A DNA stretch of 64,000 bases from Microbotryum silenes-acaulis (GCA_003665825.1 QPFY01000001.1:1729001-1793000), one strand, 5' to 3'; shown: positions 21,687 to 32,662, numbered from the stretch's first letter. Made by a program: numbers and translations. The notes: generated from the sequence alone by a model not told the origin.

Positions 21687-24600
21687 ATGATTGAGTCCCT
21701 CACCGTGTTGACGTTCAACGTCCGATCGATGAAGAACGCAGTCAATCAAGTCAAAATCATCCGTTATCTCAAAACCCTTCGGCCGGCCCCTGCGGCCATC
21801 CTCCTGCAAGAGCACCACCTCAGCTACAACGCGTCGCGCGAAGGCTTCGAGAGTGCTTGGCCAGGGGCTTGTATTCGTTTCACTCCTCATGTCCTTACCC
21901 TCATACCCGATGGCTCACCTTTGGCGGGCCATCTCCTTTCCTCCACCCCGGTCGTCTTTGCAGGAGCTCCTCGTTTCGACGGTCGGATTCTGCGCTCGGT
22001 GTTTCGTCTTGAGGAGCTCGATGTCGAGATCATCAACATGTACGCGCCGGTGCAGGAGGACGATCGTCGCGACTTTTTCGGGCTTCTGCACTTCAACGCC
22101 CCGAGACCCAAGACTCTTCGGATCTTGGCCGGCGATCTCAACGATTGTCCGGATGTATCGGTCGACCGAGTGTCCATCACCGATCGCGCTTGGACTCCTG
22201 TATCGCACTGGCAGACCTTGCTGTCAAAGATCGCGTTCAAGGCACTCGACACGGTCCGACATGTCCATCCTTGCACCCCCGCATTCACTCGTCCTCACTA
22301 CCGTGGTAGAGGGGAAGAGCGAAAGATTTGCTCGTGGTCGCGGATCGACTATATTCTTGTCCAATCCAGTTGGGCGAACCGGTTGTTGAGCGCTTCTACG
22401 CTCTTCGACGCGCCCTGTTCGGACCACAGACCTGTAGTTGCAACTTTCGCTTTGCCTACATCGAACGCTGATGCCGAACCCCCCCTTTCTCTTCCCTCTA
22501 CGAGCGATTTCATTTCGAGGCTCAACCCAACGGTCTTTGACGATCAAGACTTTGTCGCATCGATTCCCGGGGTCGTCGACGAGGTCTATCAAAGGCTCGA
22601 GGGGACCGCTCCGCTCGGCGAAGTCTATGACGCCGCTCTGCGGGCGGTTGCAGTCGCTGGCCATGCACGATATCGCTCGACTCGTGCCGACATGCGCCGA
22701 CTGCGGGCCGAGAGCCAATCCGTCATGGAGGCTTTGGAGGCACGCGGTGAGCACATGAATGAGGCCGAGCGCGATGCGTATGCTCTTGCCAAGTCGCGGT
22801 TGGACCAGTTGGCGGTAAAGGAGGCTCAGTGGCTGCGTATTCGTGCGCATGTGCCGTCAGTCGACTCGAGGGAAGGTCAATCGGCAAGCATTCGCACGCG
22901 CCTCAACCGCCGGAGTCGCCAGACGAGCATCGTCTCGCTGGAGGATGTGGATGGCACCGAGACCGTTGACATGCAGGAGGCGCTGGGTATTGCTTCACGG
23001 CACGCGCAGTCGCTCTTCACACCGGACCCAGCTCGTGGCGAGCCGACGAACGCACGCCGGTCTCTGCTCGACCCTATTCGCGCAGCGAAATGCTACGATG
23101 ACGACCGCTCGGACCCTACGTTCGGTCGTCAACTGCCTCGTCAAGCGAGAGTGGCGCTTGACGAGCCCTTCACCCTCCTCGAGGTTGAAGCGGCGTTGAA
23201 GAAGACGGATTCGGGGCGATCACCGGGGCCCTCGGGCATTCCGTACGAGCTCTTCAAGGCGCTGCCAACCTACTTTGCTCCCAAGCTGTTGGACTTGTTC
23301 AACTCGATTTGGGAGGGCGGCAAAATGACGGCGTCCTTGGCAGAGGGGCTGGTGCGGCTCTTGCCCAAGAATAAACCGGGGGCCAATCTGAAATTACTGG
23401 GGGCATACCGACCGATCACATTGCGCGAGACGACCTACAAGGTCCTCAGCAAGGTTTTGGTGGCGCGACTCAATGGGGTGCTCGGCGAGCTTTTGCCGCC
23501 GGCGCAACACGGTTTCATGCCATCAAGACGTTCAGCAGACGCGGGAAGTCATCTCACTCTCCTTCTCGAAAAACTCAAGTCGCTAGGCACTGAAGTTTTC
23601 CCCGAGGGCGCCCTCTTGTCTTTGGATCAGCAGAGCGCGTACGATCGGGTCGATCACGCCTGGATCTTCGAGGTCTTTGAGGCCTTTGGGTTCGGCGAGC
23701 GTTTCATCTCGCTGCTGCGCGCTCTCTACGATCCCGAGACTCTGGGGGTGCGCTACCTTGTCAATTTTAGACCTGCGGAGGTCTGGATCCCGACTCAAGG
23801 GGTTGAGTACGATCGCAAGATTGAGGACAATAGATGGATGGAGCAGGAAGAGAGACGAGCGCCAGTGAGGCGCGCGGCTCCATCCGATCTATCGAGGCTC
23901 AACCAGGCGTGGGATCAGGCAAACTAAGACAGACAGGCTAAAAGGCAGATGGTATGAGAAGGAAGATGTTTAGGAGGCAATCAGATGTGATTGGGTTCTG
24001 ACAGTCAATGGGTTCCCCACGGACTTGGTGCGGTTGCTGTGTGGTCTCGGTCAGGGGGATCCCCTCTCGTGCCCGGTTTGGAACATCACGTTGCAACCCT
24101 TCCTCGACGCCCTCGTGCGGCGCGGGATCGCGCTCGACCTGCAGAAGGTGTGGCCAGGGGGGCCGCGTGCGCAGCTTACGCATCTGGCGTTTGCCGATGA
24201 TGCTGTGGTGGTGGTGGAGTCACCGGCGGCATTGTCGAAGCTGCAAACGCTGTCGCAGACGTGGTACTAGGCAACCAACGGGAAGACCAACACGGACAAG
24301 ACGCTGGTGCTACCACTCGGACCGAACTGGCTTCGGGACGAGACTGCGCAGGCGCTGCCAACGGTGCAGGAGGGGGAGAGCTTCAAGTGGTGCGGCTATG
24401 CCTTCTTTCGCCACGGTGACTCGAAACTGTTTTGGACCCATGTTCTTGACAGGATCAAGGCCAAGGCCCGCGCCGCTGGAGACCGGACACTTTCGCCGAG
24501 TGGGAAGGTTTTCTATGTCAACGCTCACATCATCTCGACGGTCCTCCACGTGCTGTCCTTCGACATACCGCCTCAATGGTTCATTAAGGCGGCGGAGACG

Positions 24601-25932
24601 GCACTTACGGATTTTGTCTGGGGAGGAGCAGGGCGAAATACCGTCGCTCGCGATTTCGTGTTCCAGGCTCGGGAGGACGGTGGCTTGGGCTTGATTTCGA
24701 TCGGCGACATCGTTCATTCGGTGGCGCTTCAATTTTGGGATGCTGTGGCGGGCTCGGACGAGGCGATCTGGGCGCCCCTAGCTCGCGAGAGCTGGAGGTC
24801 CCTCGTCGCTGCCACCCGCGATTTCAGTCCGTGGGGGTTCTTCGGCAGCACGGCTCGGGTCGAGAAGCTGTATCGCGACTCGACGCGTTGGGGGGCAGTC
24901 GTTGCAGCGGCCAGGGTCACAGTTCCAACCATCAAGTCCGAACTCCTTACGCTTCCCGAATTGCTCTCGCTTCCGCCTCGCCTCCCTTCACTCTATGCTG
25001 AAGGTGCCAAGCACGCATATGACGATGCGGACGCAGTGGCGAAGTTTGCGCAGATCGCGGACCTGTACTGGAGGGACGAAGGGAAGGGATGGGCTCTGGT
25101 TGGTCATCGACGCGGGTTCTGGCAGCACTCTAAGGAACCCGCCCTACAGCACGAGCACGTGTGGTCACGCGTGGGTCAGTTGCTCAAGGCGAAAGCCTTG
25201 CTGCCCAAGACCGCGTTGCGACCTGCTCGGATACCTCTCAAGGAGGCTCCCCGTTCTCGGTGCTTCAACTTCTTTGGGCTCACCCGACCATTCACTATTC
25301 GCAAGCTTCGTCGGCTTGTGAACAAGGTGCGGTTCCCAGGGAGGGAGGATCGTGTCAAGCGTTTCCCTGATGGGACTTCTCAGAGCGATAGGAAGCGCGT
25401 CTGGAAATGGCTTCATGACCGGTTCGCGTCTGCTGTGGATCAGGACACCCATTGGCGGCTCATGTACGACGTGACGCCGACGCGCAAGAGGCAGCATACT
25501 CAGGGTCATGCCTCTTCGCCGACGTGTGTGTTCTGTGGCAACGATGCAGCGGTCATCGAGACGGTGTCGCACTACTTTTTCGAGTGCGCGTACTCGACCA
25601 GCTTCTGGGGCGGGGTGCTGCGCATTCTGTTCGACAAGCTCGGCATCGAGGATACCGACGTCGATCCGTCGACGTTCACTCCGGAACAGCTGACTATGGG
25701 GCTCCCCCTTTTGCGGGGTCGTGGGAGAACGACCTCGAAATGGATGTGGGTTCGGCTGGCTTGCGCGATCGGCTTCCAGCGGCTGCACCTGCTCCGCTGG
25801 CGCGTTCATCAGCGGTTCGAGCTGGACAAGGTCGTGGCCCCTCCCTCGCTGCCCAGTGCACTCAGAGCGTTCGAGCGAGATTTTCTCTCTCGAGCGGGCT
25901 TTGTGCCTGGGGCTCGAGATTGGGAGGTGTGA
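21687..25932 (+). pseudogene. LINE ORF2: endonuclease-reverse transcriptase, disrupted
   Basis: Domains in order: apurinic/apyrimidinic-like endonuclease (TFNVRSM, LLQEHH, INMYAP, AGDLND, RIDYIL, CSDHRPV); reverse transcriptase (AYRPITLRETTYKVLSK, motif A LSLDQQSAYDRVDH, LGQGDPLSCPVWN, motif C FADDAV); and a C-terminal zf-RVT-like finger (CVFCGN...HYFFEC). Two lesions are visible: a 244-bp insertion at 23766-24009 that shifts the frame within the RT domain, and an in-frame TAG at 24268-24270. Both are simple late changes in an otherwise well-preserved ORF, so the copy is young but dead. Confidence 0.85.
23766..24009. mobile_element. 244-bp insertion with 6-bp target duplication in LINE RT
   Basis: GTCAAT occurs at 23760-23765 and again at 24004-24009. 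Taking out the 244 bp restores the conserved RT frame exactly (length 244 equals 1 modulo 3, matching the observed frame change). The inserted DNA begins close to a perfect short hairpin (AGACCT GCGG AGGTCT) and has no ORF or LTR features. It is a small non-autonomous element of unknown class. It is not a GT-AG intron in any register. Confidence 0.8.
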
Positions 25933-26143
25933 TGACCGAGTTAAGTCCTTCCTTCCTATTTTCCTCCCTTCTTTTTCGGAGGTCGACTTTTCTTTCAGAA
26001 GCTGACTGTCTTGAAACTTGTTGCGCAGTGGAAGGCTGCGCACCTCTCTTTCTCTCTCTACTTTGCGCAGTAGCGGTCTTCGTTCTTGGATGGATCGGCA
26101 AGCCCGGTCGATCGTCTTTGCGTTGGAGGCTTTGTGAAGTTCT

Positions 26144-26346
26144 TTTTGGGAACCTGAAGCCGAGGCACGAGATACGTAAGTACGAGAGCCGAAGATGATA
26201 GTAAAGATAGTTGGAGAAAGAAGAGAGGCGCTAAGGGAGCGCGCGCGAGGCAGGCACGAGCCGCGCGAGGCGACTAATATCAACAACTAGTAACTATTTA
26301 TAATCAGGAAGACAAGTGGGATGAAACAGCAATATACACTCTGACA
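26144..26346 (-). repeat. Copia 3' LTR
   Basis: 203 bp. On the minus strand it begins TGTCAGAGTG and ends CCCAAAA. It is preceded (element orientation) by a G7 run at 26353-26347 that may be the polypurine tract remnant. Confidence 0.95.
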
Positions 26347-26359
26347 CCCCCCCGTGCTG

Positions 26360-28498
26360 TCATACCACTGCACCTCGTAAACCCAAATTTGCCCGATGGA
26401 AGATGAACGGCTTGGGACCCAAGGCTTTGGTGAAGATATCGGCGAACATGTCACCGGTGGCGATGTAGCGGACCTCGATCTCCTTCTCAGCAACCCTCTC
26501 GCGGACGTAGTGTTCCGAGATGCGAACGTGACGAGACCCCTGATGGTTGGTCGGGTGCTGCGCAAGAGCCAGCGAACCTTGGTTGTCACCGTAGAGCACG
26601 ACTGGGCCAGAGACCGGAGCGCCAAGTTCAGCCAGGAGTTCGCTCAGGTGGATGGCATCACCGCTTGTGTACGAAAGAGAGAGGTACTCCGCGTCGGTAG
26701 TAGACTTGGCGACCCTGTGCTCGCGTTTGGAGCACCAAGCGATCGCGGCTCCAGACAAGATGAACGCGTAGCCCGTGGTCGATCGCGAGGTCGTTAGACA
26801 GGCTCCCCAGTTCGCGTCCGAGTAGCCATGGAGTGGTTGGCTGGTCTTGCGATAGGTGAGCCCCAAGTCCAGCGTGCCTTTGATGTAGCGGAGGACCTGC
26901 TTGATGGCTGTCCAATGCTCCGGGCCGGGCTGCTGCGAGAAGCGAGCGAGGTAGCTGACCACGAAGGCAAGGTCCGGACGAGTTCCTACGGCGGCGTACA
27001 TCAACGAACCGATGGCCTGCAAGTAGCGCGTACGATCCTGAGGAGTGGCCGACAAGTCCTCGAAGTCAAGGACGACACCTGGCTGCATTGGAATACTCGC
27101 CGGCTTGGCATCGGTGAACTGGAACCTGGCCAGGATGTCCCGAAGGTAGCGCTCTTGCGAGAGCGTGATAGATCCGTCTTGTCCACGCTTGACTTGGATG
27201 CCTAGGATGTATTCGGCAGGTCCGAGACGTTTGATGCCATACGCGAGTTCCAACGCGTTGAGCACCCGGTCGATCTCGGCGGTAGAGGGGCCAACCAAAA
27301 GCAAGTCGTCGACGTACAAGGCAATGTAATGAGAGTGCCCGTCGTGTTCGCGGCGGTAGATGCAGATGTCGGACCGGGTGGGCACGTATCCGAGGGACCG
27401 CAGAGTCGAGTCAATCTCAGCGTTCCAGATGGTGCCGGCCTGGCGAAGGCCGTAGATGGATTTGGACAGCTTGAGGATCTTGCCGGGCAGGTCAATGCCC
27501 TGAGGGACGCGCATGTACAGAGGCTTGTCAAGTTTGCCGTGGAGGTACGCTTTGTTGACGTCGGCCTGATGGACGTGATAGCCGTTGGCCGCGGCGAGTG
27601 CGATGAGGGCTCTAATGGACGTGAATTTGACGACTGGGGCGTAGTTCTTCTCGAAGTCAAGGCCAGGACGTTGGGCACATCCGTGAGCGACGAGACGCGC
27701 CTTGTAATCGGTGATGTCGCCATGCTGGTTGCGTTTAGTCCGGAACACCCAGCCCGATCGCAGGAGGATCTCACCGGATTCGATGATTTCGAAAACCTCG
27801 TAATCGTTAAGAAGCGAATCGAATTCATCCTGTGCCGGTGCGCCCCAAATGTCCTCTTGTCCCGATCGGATGACGTCGCCCCAATTGGCCGGATCGCGAA
27901 CAACTGTCAAGTCGTGATCTGCGAAGCCGGCTTTGGTGGATACGAAGGCGAGGAGCAGGCTCTTGAAGGAGGCGGTGGGTCCGTCGGGGCCGTCGACGAG
28001 CTGTTCCCGCGTGATCATGGTGGGAACGAGCTGGCGGCGTGTCCGGGGGCCAACTATGATGTTTCGAGTGTCGACTTCACCGTACTTCCCCGGATCGGGA
28101 CCAACCTTGGCGACGTCGCCGTACTCCCAAGTTGGCTTGACTTTGGCGAGTGGAGCTGGATCCGGAGGTGGCTGCGGCAAGTTCACGGCTGGCTCCGTCG
28201 TAGCGCTCGTGGTCGACGAGGTGTCGTCTTTGTCGGCCGAGTTGGTCGAAACCGGCGACGCGGGTGTTTCGTCAGGCGTTGGGGAAGGTGGCCGCGGGGG
28301 AGGGTCGACAAGCGTTGGAGCCGACGACGGTGCTGGAGCTTCGACAGGTGGCGGCTGGGGGCAGTAACCCGGGATGCGTGGCTGCGTCACGCGGGTTGGT
28401 GCGGTCGTGAAGGGGAACTCGGTTTCAACGAACGTCACATTTCGGCTCAGACTCACACGCATCGAGGAGGGGTCAAGAAGACGCCAGGCTTTCGCGTG
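26360..28498 (-). pseudogene. Copia pol: reverse transcriptase and RNase H
   Basis: Protein-like frame with copia RT signatures ([42 protein letters not shown]) and RNase H ([31 protein letters not shown]), ending in the usual copia tail ([11 protein letters not shown]). It is continuous in frame with the integrase frame except for one TGA at 28499-28501 just after VFVGYD, so RT can no longer be made as part of one polyprotein without readthrough. Confidence 0.9.
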
Positions 28499-29486
28499 TC
28501 AATCGTAACCCACGAAGACCAGAGGGATCCCTTTTGGGTCAAGTTTGTCCCGTCGGTGAGCCGGCACGGTGGCCCAGGCGCGACAACCGAATGCCCGAAG
28601 ACCCTCCACGCCTGGTGTGGCGCCCGACCAACGACTGTTTGGGATGCCTCCACCGAGAGCCGCGTGAGGCGATAGGTTGTTGACGTGGATGTAACACATG
28701 GCAGCCTCGTCCCAGCATGATCGTGGGAGTCCCGAGTGAGACAGAAGAGCCAGGGTGCCCTCCACGATCGACCGGTTGACTCGCTCGGCTCGACCGTTTT
28801 GCTCGGGTGTGTACGGTGTGGTCAATTCGCGACGAATTCCACGAGCTACGCAATAGCCGTTGAAGGCGGTAGAGACATACTCGCCCCCGTTGTCCGAGCG
28901 AAGCGTTTTGACCTTGCGACCCGTGGCGTTTTCGATCTCCAGAAGCCAATCCTTGAATGTCGGAAGGACCTCGCTTTTGTGCCCGATGGGGTAAACCCAA
29001 GTCTTCCTCGAGAAGTCGTCGATGAACGTGACGAGGTACCGCTTATGGCCGAAGGGCTCCTCGGGGAAAGATAAGACATCCGAGTGCACCAATGCAAGCG
29101 GTTCCGCGGCATGCGACGACGAAGAGGGGAAAGGCAAACGATGCGCTTTGGAGGCAAGGCACGCGTTGCAGGTGAAGTCTTCACACTCGAAGTCATTATA
29201 GGGCCAATCCAAACCCTCCACCTGGCCAGAGGCCGCCAGTTTTTTAAGTGTCTGGACAGAGGCGTGGCGGTAGCGCCGGTGAAGGGTAAGTAGAGGTAGC
29301 CTATTGGACTTGGTGGCGACGAGCGTGTGTAGCGCACCTTTGCTGGCAGCTTGGACCGAAGCGTTGAGTTTGTAAACGCTGGACGCGATGGCTGATGCTG
29401 TGGCGATGCACCCTTGCGGCGTGCGGAGCTCGACTTCTCCGTGTTCGAAGGTGATGCGAACGCCTTTGCGGTCGAAGGCCCGGACC
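28499..29486 (-). pseudogene. Copia pol: integrase
   Basis: Pre-integrase zinc finger (HRRYRH...[14 protein letters not shown]) and DDE catalytic core ([37 protein letters not shown]) are intact. The amino side is disrupted by the foldback at 29487-29888, which separates it from protease. Confidence 0.9.
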
Positions 29487-29888
29487 CTAGACTCGGCGTC
29501 GGCGTGCCACGTCGTCAACGATGCGTCCTTCTTTGACGGCCCCCTTTCGCCTACCCCGCAAGTCCTCCAAGGTCTAGGAGGAACGGTGAAGGCCTCGGGA
29601 ATCGGCTCGGTCAAGCTCGTCTCCGATAATGGTACCAAGTTCACCCTCAACGACGTGATCTACGCCCCCGAGAGCCCTGCCAACCTCATCTCGGTCCGGG
29701 CCTTCGACCGCAAAGGCGTTCGCATCGAGGGTGAACTTGGTACCATTATCGGAGACGAGCTTGACCGAGCCGATTCCCGAGGCCTTCACCGTTCCCCCTA
29801 GACCTTGCAGGACTTGCGGGGTAGGCGAAAGGGGGCCGTCAAAGAAGGACGCATCGTTGACGACGTGGCACGCCGACGCCGAGTCTAG
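29487..29888. repeat. Inverted duplication inside copia pol
   Basis: Arms 29487-29648 and 29727-29888 (162 bp, about two mismatches seen) around a 78-bp spacer. The left arm and spacer carry, on the plus strand, the pol segment that should follow protease on the minus strand. The segment has therefore been inverted and its first part duplicated, breaking the polyprotein. Confidence 0.9.
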
Positions 29889-30533
29889 CAGAAGGATTTC
29901 CGCCGGTGGCCCGATGTTGACAAACATAGCAGAAGAAAAGACGGACAGGTGTTGATCCTTGGATGCTTCCTCGGTGGCCACGAACGTGGACGCAGGCGAT
30001 GATGAGCCTTGGAGTTCCTTCATGGCGTTCTTGAGCTCGAGGTACTTGGCTCGCTTGCGCGATTCCGGACACTTGTCGAGCCAGTGTTTGCCTTGACCAC
30101 AAGCTGGGCAGTTGCTCGGGGCAGGACCAGAACGATCCCATTTTGAGCGTTTGGTCGGTACGACCGCCTTCGCAACGAGGACCGTCGCTCGATTCGTCCG
30201 AGCGTTGAATCCAGCCCAAGAGGGCGGGCATGGCGGCATCGTGAGGACCCAGTCAACGTAATTGTCCTCCGTAAGCTTCGAGTCGTGTGGGAAGACCGGG
30301 GGGTTGACTGGGGGGAGTAGCTGACGCATGGAGAGTGCGTCGTCGTCCTGTGCGGGTGCGGGGCGCTGGTTCCTAATCAGCTCGTCGAATTGCTCTTTGG
30401 TGAGCGTGACGGAGGTAGCGGAGGCGACGTCGATGGTGTGGATCGACGGTGATGACGGTGGTAGAGGAGGCGTAGATGCCATGTCACCGTGATCGTCGGG
30501 GTCGCCCGCCGCTGGTAGGTTCGGTGGGCTCAT
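29574..30533 (-). pseudogene. Copia gag-protease, shortened
   Basis: The first downstream ATG ([14 protein letters not shown]) lies inside the primer-binding site. After [13 protein letters not shown], where copia Gag normally continues for about 150-200 residues, the frame jumps to a basic linker and the zinc knuckle [14 protein letters not shown]. This implies an internal gag deletion. The protease motif [13 protein letters not shown] (DSxAS-type active site) follows, then the frame runs into the inverted segment. Confidence 0.8.
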
Positions 30534-30537
30534 AACC
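30526..30537 (-). promoter_or_regulatory. Copia primer-binding site (initiator tRNA-Met anticodon region)
   Basis: GGTTATGAGCCC directly abuts the 5' LTR on the minus strand. It is complementary to GGGCTCATAACC, the anticodon stem-loop of initiator tRNA-Met, not to a tRNA 3' end. This matches the half-tRNA priming known for Drosophila copia. Confidence 0.8.
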
Positions 30538-30740
30538 TTTTGGGAACCTGAAGCCGAGGCACGAGATACGTAAGTACGAGAGCCGAAGATGATAGTAAAG
30601 ATAGTTGGAGAAAGAAGAGAGGCGCTAAGGGAGCGCGCGCGAGGCAGGCACGAGCCGCGCGAGGCGACTAATATCAACAACTAGTAACTATTTATAATCA
30701 GGAAGACAAGTGGGATGAAACAGCAATATACACTCTGACA
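30538..30740 (-). repeat. Copia 5' LTR
   Basis: 203 bp, apparently identical to the copy at 26144-26346. It should contain the element's promoter; ATAAATA occurs on its minus strand at about 30696 as a possible TATA element. Confidence 0.95.
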
Positions 30741-30745
30741 GTTCT

Positions 30746-31472
30746 CCCCTCTCCTTTCCCCCCCTTTTCCCTTCCCTTCCTCTTCTCGTTCCTGTTGCTC
30801 AGTTGTTGACTACGCTTCAGCCACTTCTCCTTTTACTCCTAAGTCGTGTGTTGGATTCCGTCGAATGGTTCGTTCGTTCGCGTTGGTCAAGATCTACGGC
30901 ATGGCTCGGGAAGAAAGGTCGCTCGTTCTTGGTCAATATCCTCGCGTCAAGGCGAGGCTCGTTTCGTTGTATTGGATCGTCTTTCGCTCGGCCCCAACGG
31001 CTCAACAGCCAGCACTCGAGACTCAGCCAAGGGAGGACATCAGGCGCTGTCGGGGTGACGAGTAGCTGGGGCTTGGCTGCGGCCTGTTAGTCCCTGGGGA
31101 CCTCTACCTCCGGCTTCGACCGCCTCCCTTGGCCCCTCGGGTGTGTTCCCCTCCTCTCTGTCTTAGTATTCCTGGTTCTCCCTATCCCCAGTCGTGACTT
31201 TCTGTATACTCTCCCCCTTCTTTCTCTAGGCGCTCTTGCCTGGTTTTCGAGTATCTTCGCTCCCGCTCTTGGGACGTGAAGCGGCAGCAGTACTCACCGC
31301 CCTTTGGAGTCCGCGTTAGGTGCTCGGCGGGTTTTGATCTGCGCAGCGCTCTTTGCGCGCAGGGGTTTGACTTTCACCCAACTGCTTGCCGTCGTTGCTT
31401 TATAACCTCTTTTAGCTCTTTTTGTAGCGGTCCCAGCCAACCCGAAGGATTGCAATTTATGAGCCCCAGTCC
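30746..31472 (+). other. 3' part of the LINE (non-coding)
   Basis: Pyrimidine-rich non-coding DNA continuing the LINE 3' region beyond the copia insertion. No gene seen; the assignment rests on position between ORF2 and the A-rich tail. Confidence 0.5.
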
Positions 31473-31489
31473 AAAAAACAAACAAAAAA
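31473..31489 (+). repeat. A-rich tail of LINE
   Basis: AAAAAACAAACAAAAAA, immediately before a 5'-truncated second LINE. It is consistent with the 3' end of a target-primed retrotransposon. Confidence 0.6.
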
Positions 31490-32424
31490 TCTATCGGCGC
31501 GAGTTGTATGCGGGTGGGGGGTTTCACCTCTGGACGCCGCCGGCGGATGTGCTCGGCGACAACAGCGAGTACGATCGACGCGGGCTCCCACAGCGACTGG
31601 CAATCGCGGCCTGGTACCGGTTCACTGTCGATCGACACAAGAACACGCCCTTGGCGGCGGCGGTGGCGGCGGGACGGCTCAACGTGCCTCCCCGGATCGG
31701 CACCAGCGCACTGATCGAGGCGATCCTCCCCAAGCCCGTGGCCCGCTTCGCAATGGAGCAGCGCCTTCCGGACCCGGTGCTTCCACAACAGGCGAGCCAG
31801 TACAAGCTGTTGAACATGGCTCGACCCTACACGATCCGTCGCATCCGCCGGGTCCTGAACGCGAAGGCCTTTACCAACACGCTCGGGCTCAAGGGACCAC
31901 CGCAGCCGGACGATCTCAGGAGCTTCTGGAAGGCGGTCAACTCGAAGGCACTGACGGCGAGGGAGAGGGAAGTTTGGTTCAAGCTGATTCTCCGCTTCAC
32001 CCCGACGCGCAAGCTGCAGCACCAACAGAACCACGACACTTCTCCCGCGTGCCTCGTCTGCAAAGCGCCGGTGGACGACACCGACCACTACTTTTTCGAC
32101 TGCGTTGACTCGCGGAACGTCTGGATCGCGGCAAGGGGCGTGCTCTGCGACGCACTCGGGTGCGACACGATCGAGGACGCCCAGTACACGACACTGCAAC
32201 GGCTCTTTGGCCTCCCCAAGCTCAAGGCCAAGCTCAGCGAACAGGAAGGGGCGGGCAGGACGATCGAGATCTTCACGGGGATGGTTTTGGAGATGATCAG
32301 CAGTGGGAGATGGAGGATGCAGAAGCACGGGACGAGGATGGAAAGCGTGGAGAGGAGGAGGGTGGTACTGGAGGAGAGGATGAAGTTGAGGGCGGGAGGA
32401 GCAAGGGGCGGGCGAGGGCAGTAG
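31490..32424 (+). pseudogene. C-terminal fragment of a second LINE ORF2
   Basis: Only the last about 310 residues of an RT-type ORF2 are present: MARPYTIRRIRRVLN, LRFTPTRKLQHQQNHD and a zf-RVT-like finger (CLVCKAPVDDTDHYFFDC). It is related to, but clearly diverged from, the corresponding part of the first LINE (PFTIRKLRRLVNKV; TPTRKRQHTQGHASSP), so it is a different family or an old copy. It is 5'-truncated, as usual for LINE insertions. Confidence 0.75.
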
Positions 32425-32451
32425 AGGCTGGGTTCGATTTCCCCCCACCAT

Positions 32452-32453
<2 letters not shown>

Positions 32454-32485
<32 letters not shown>
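32454..32485. repeat. (CA)16 microsatellite
   Basis: A 32-bp perfect CA run about 30 bp after the second LINE ORF; it may be the end of that element's 3' tail. Confidence 0.9.
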
Positions 32486-32486
<1 letters not shown>

Positions 32487-32521
32487 CATATCGCAGAAAA
32501 GATGCGAGCGCGGAAGTAAAG

Positions 32522-32662
32522 CCTTCCGATAGGTGAGGGTGCACGACGCCGAGAAGTCAGGACCACAATGTAGAGCGAGCGATAATACGTATTCCAGTAA
32601 CTAACCTTCCGATAGGTGAGGGTGCACGACGCCGAGAAGTCAGGACCACAATGTAGAGCGAG
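32522..32662. repeat. 58-bp direct repeat, two copies
   Basis: Copies start at 32522 and 32605 (83-bp offset) with the same sequence CCTTCCGATAGGTGAGG...TAGAGCGAG, separated by 25 bp. Confidence 0.9.

Larger units (their letters stand above)
26144..30740 (-). mobile_element. Ty1/copia LTR retrotransposon
   Basis: A 4,597-bp element flanked by the 5-bp target duplication GTTCT (26139-26143 and 30741-30745). LTRs are 26144-26346 and 30538-30740, each 203 bp and apparently identical. The order protease-integrase-RT-RNase H defines copia. The coding region is damaged by a shortened gag, a foldback between protease and integrase, and a stop between integrase and RT. Identical LTRs imply a recent insertion, so the defects probably arose during or before retrotransposition and the element was mobilised in trans. 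Confidence 0.95.
20929..31489 (+). mobile_element. Non-LTR retrotransposon (LINE), interrupted by a copia element
   Basis: Two-ORF LINE: ORF1 with a CCHC zinc knuckle, ORF2 with apurinic-type endonuclease, reverse transcriptase and a C-terminal CCHC-like finger. The 5' end appears truncated: the ORF1 frame is open from about 20902 with no obvious start, close to the tRNA. The 3' region (25933-26143 and 30746-31472) is split by a nested copia element and seems to end in an A-rich tail at 31473-31489. Borders are inferred; no clear target-site duplication of the LINE was found. Confidence 0.7.

Noticed and set aside
23760..24009. Insertion in the LINE as a spliceosomal intron or introner
   Set aside because: No register of the 244-bp excision gives GT...AG ends while preserving the frame; a 6-bp target duplication explains it better.
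25165..26286. Minus-strand ORF of 373 aa spanning LINE 3' end and LTR
   Set aside because: It crosses an insertion boundary and lies antisense to ORF2; its N-terminus is just LTR sequence.
27329..28675. Long plus-strand ORF (448 aa) across the copia element
   Set aside because: It is antisense to the well-supported RT and integrase frames and has no domain; a shadow of high-GC pol.
31294..32544. Minus-strand ORF of 416 aa over the second LINE
   Set aside because: Antisense to the zf-RVT-bearing ORF2 remnant; composition is a codon-mirror artefact.
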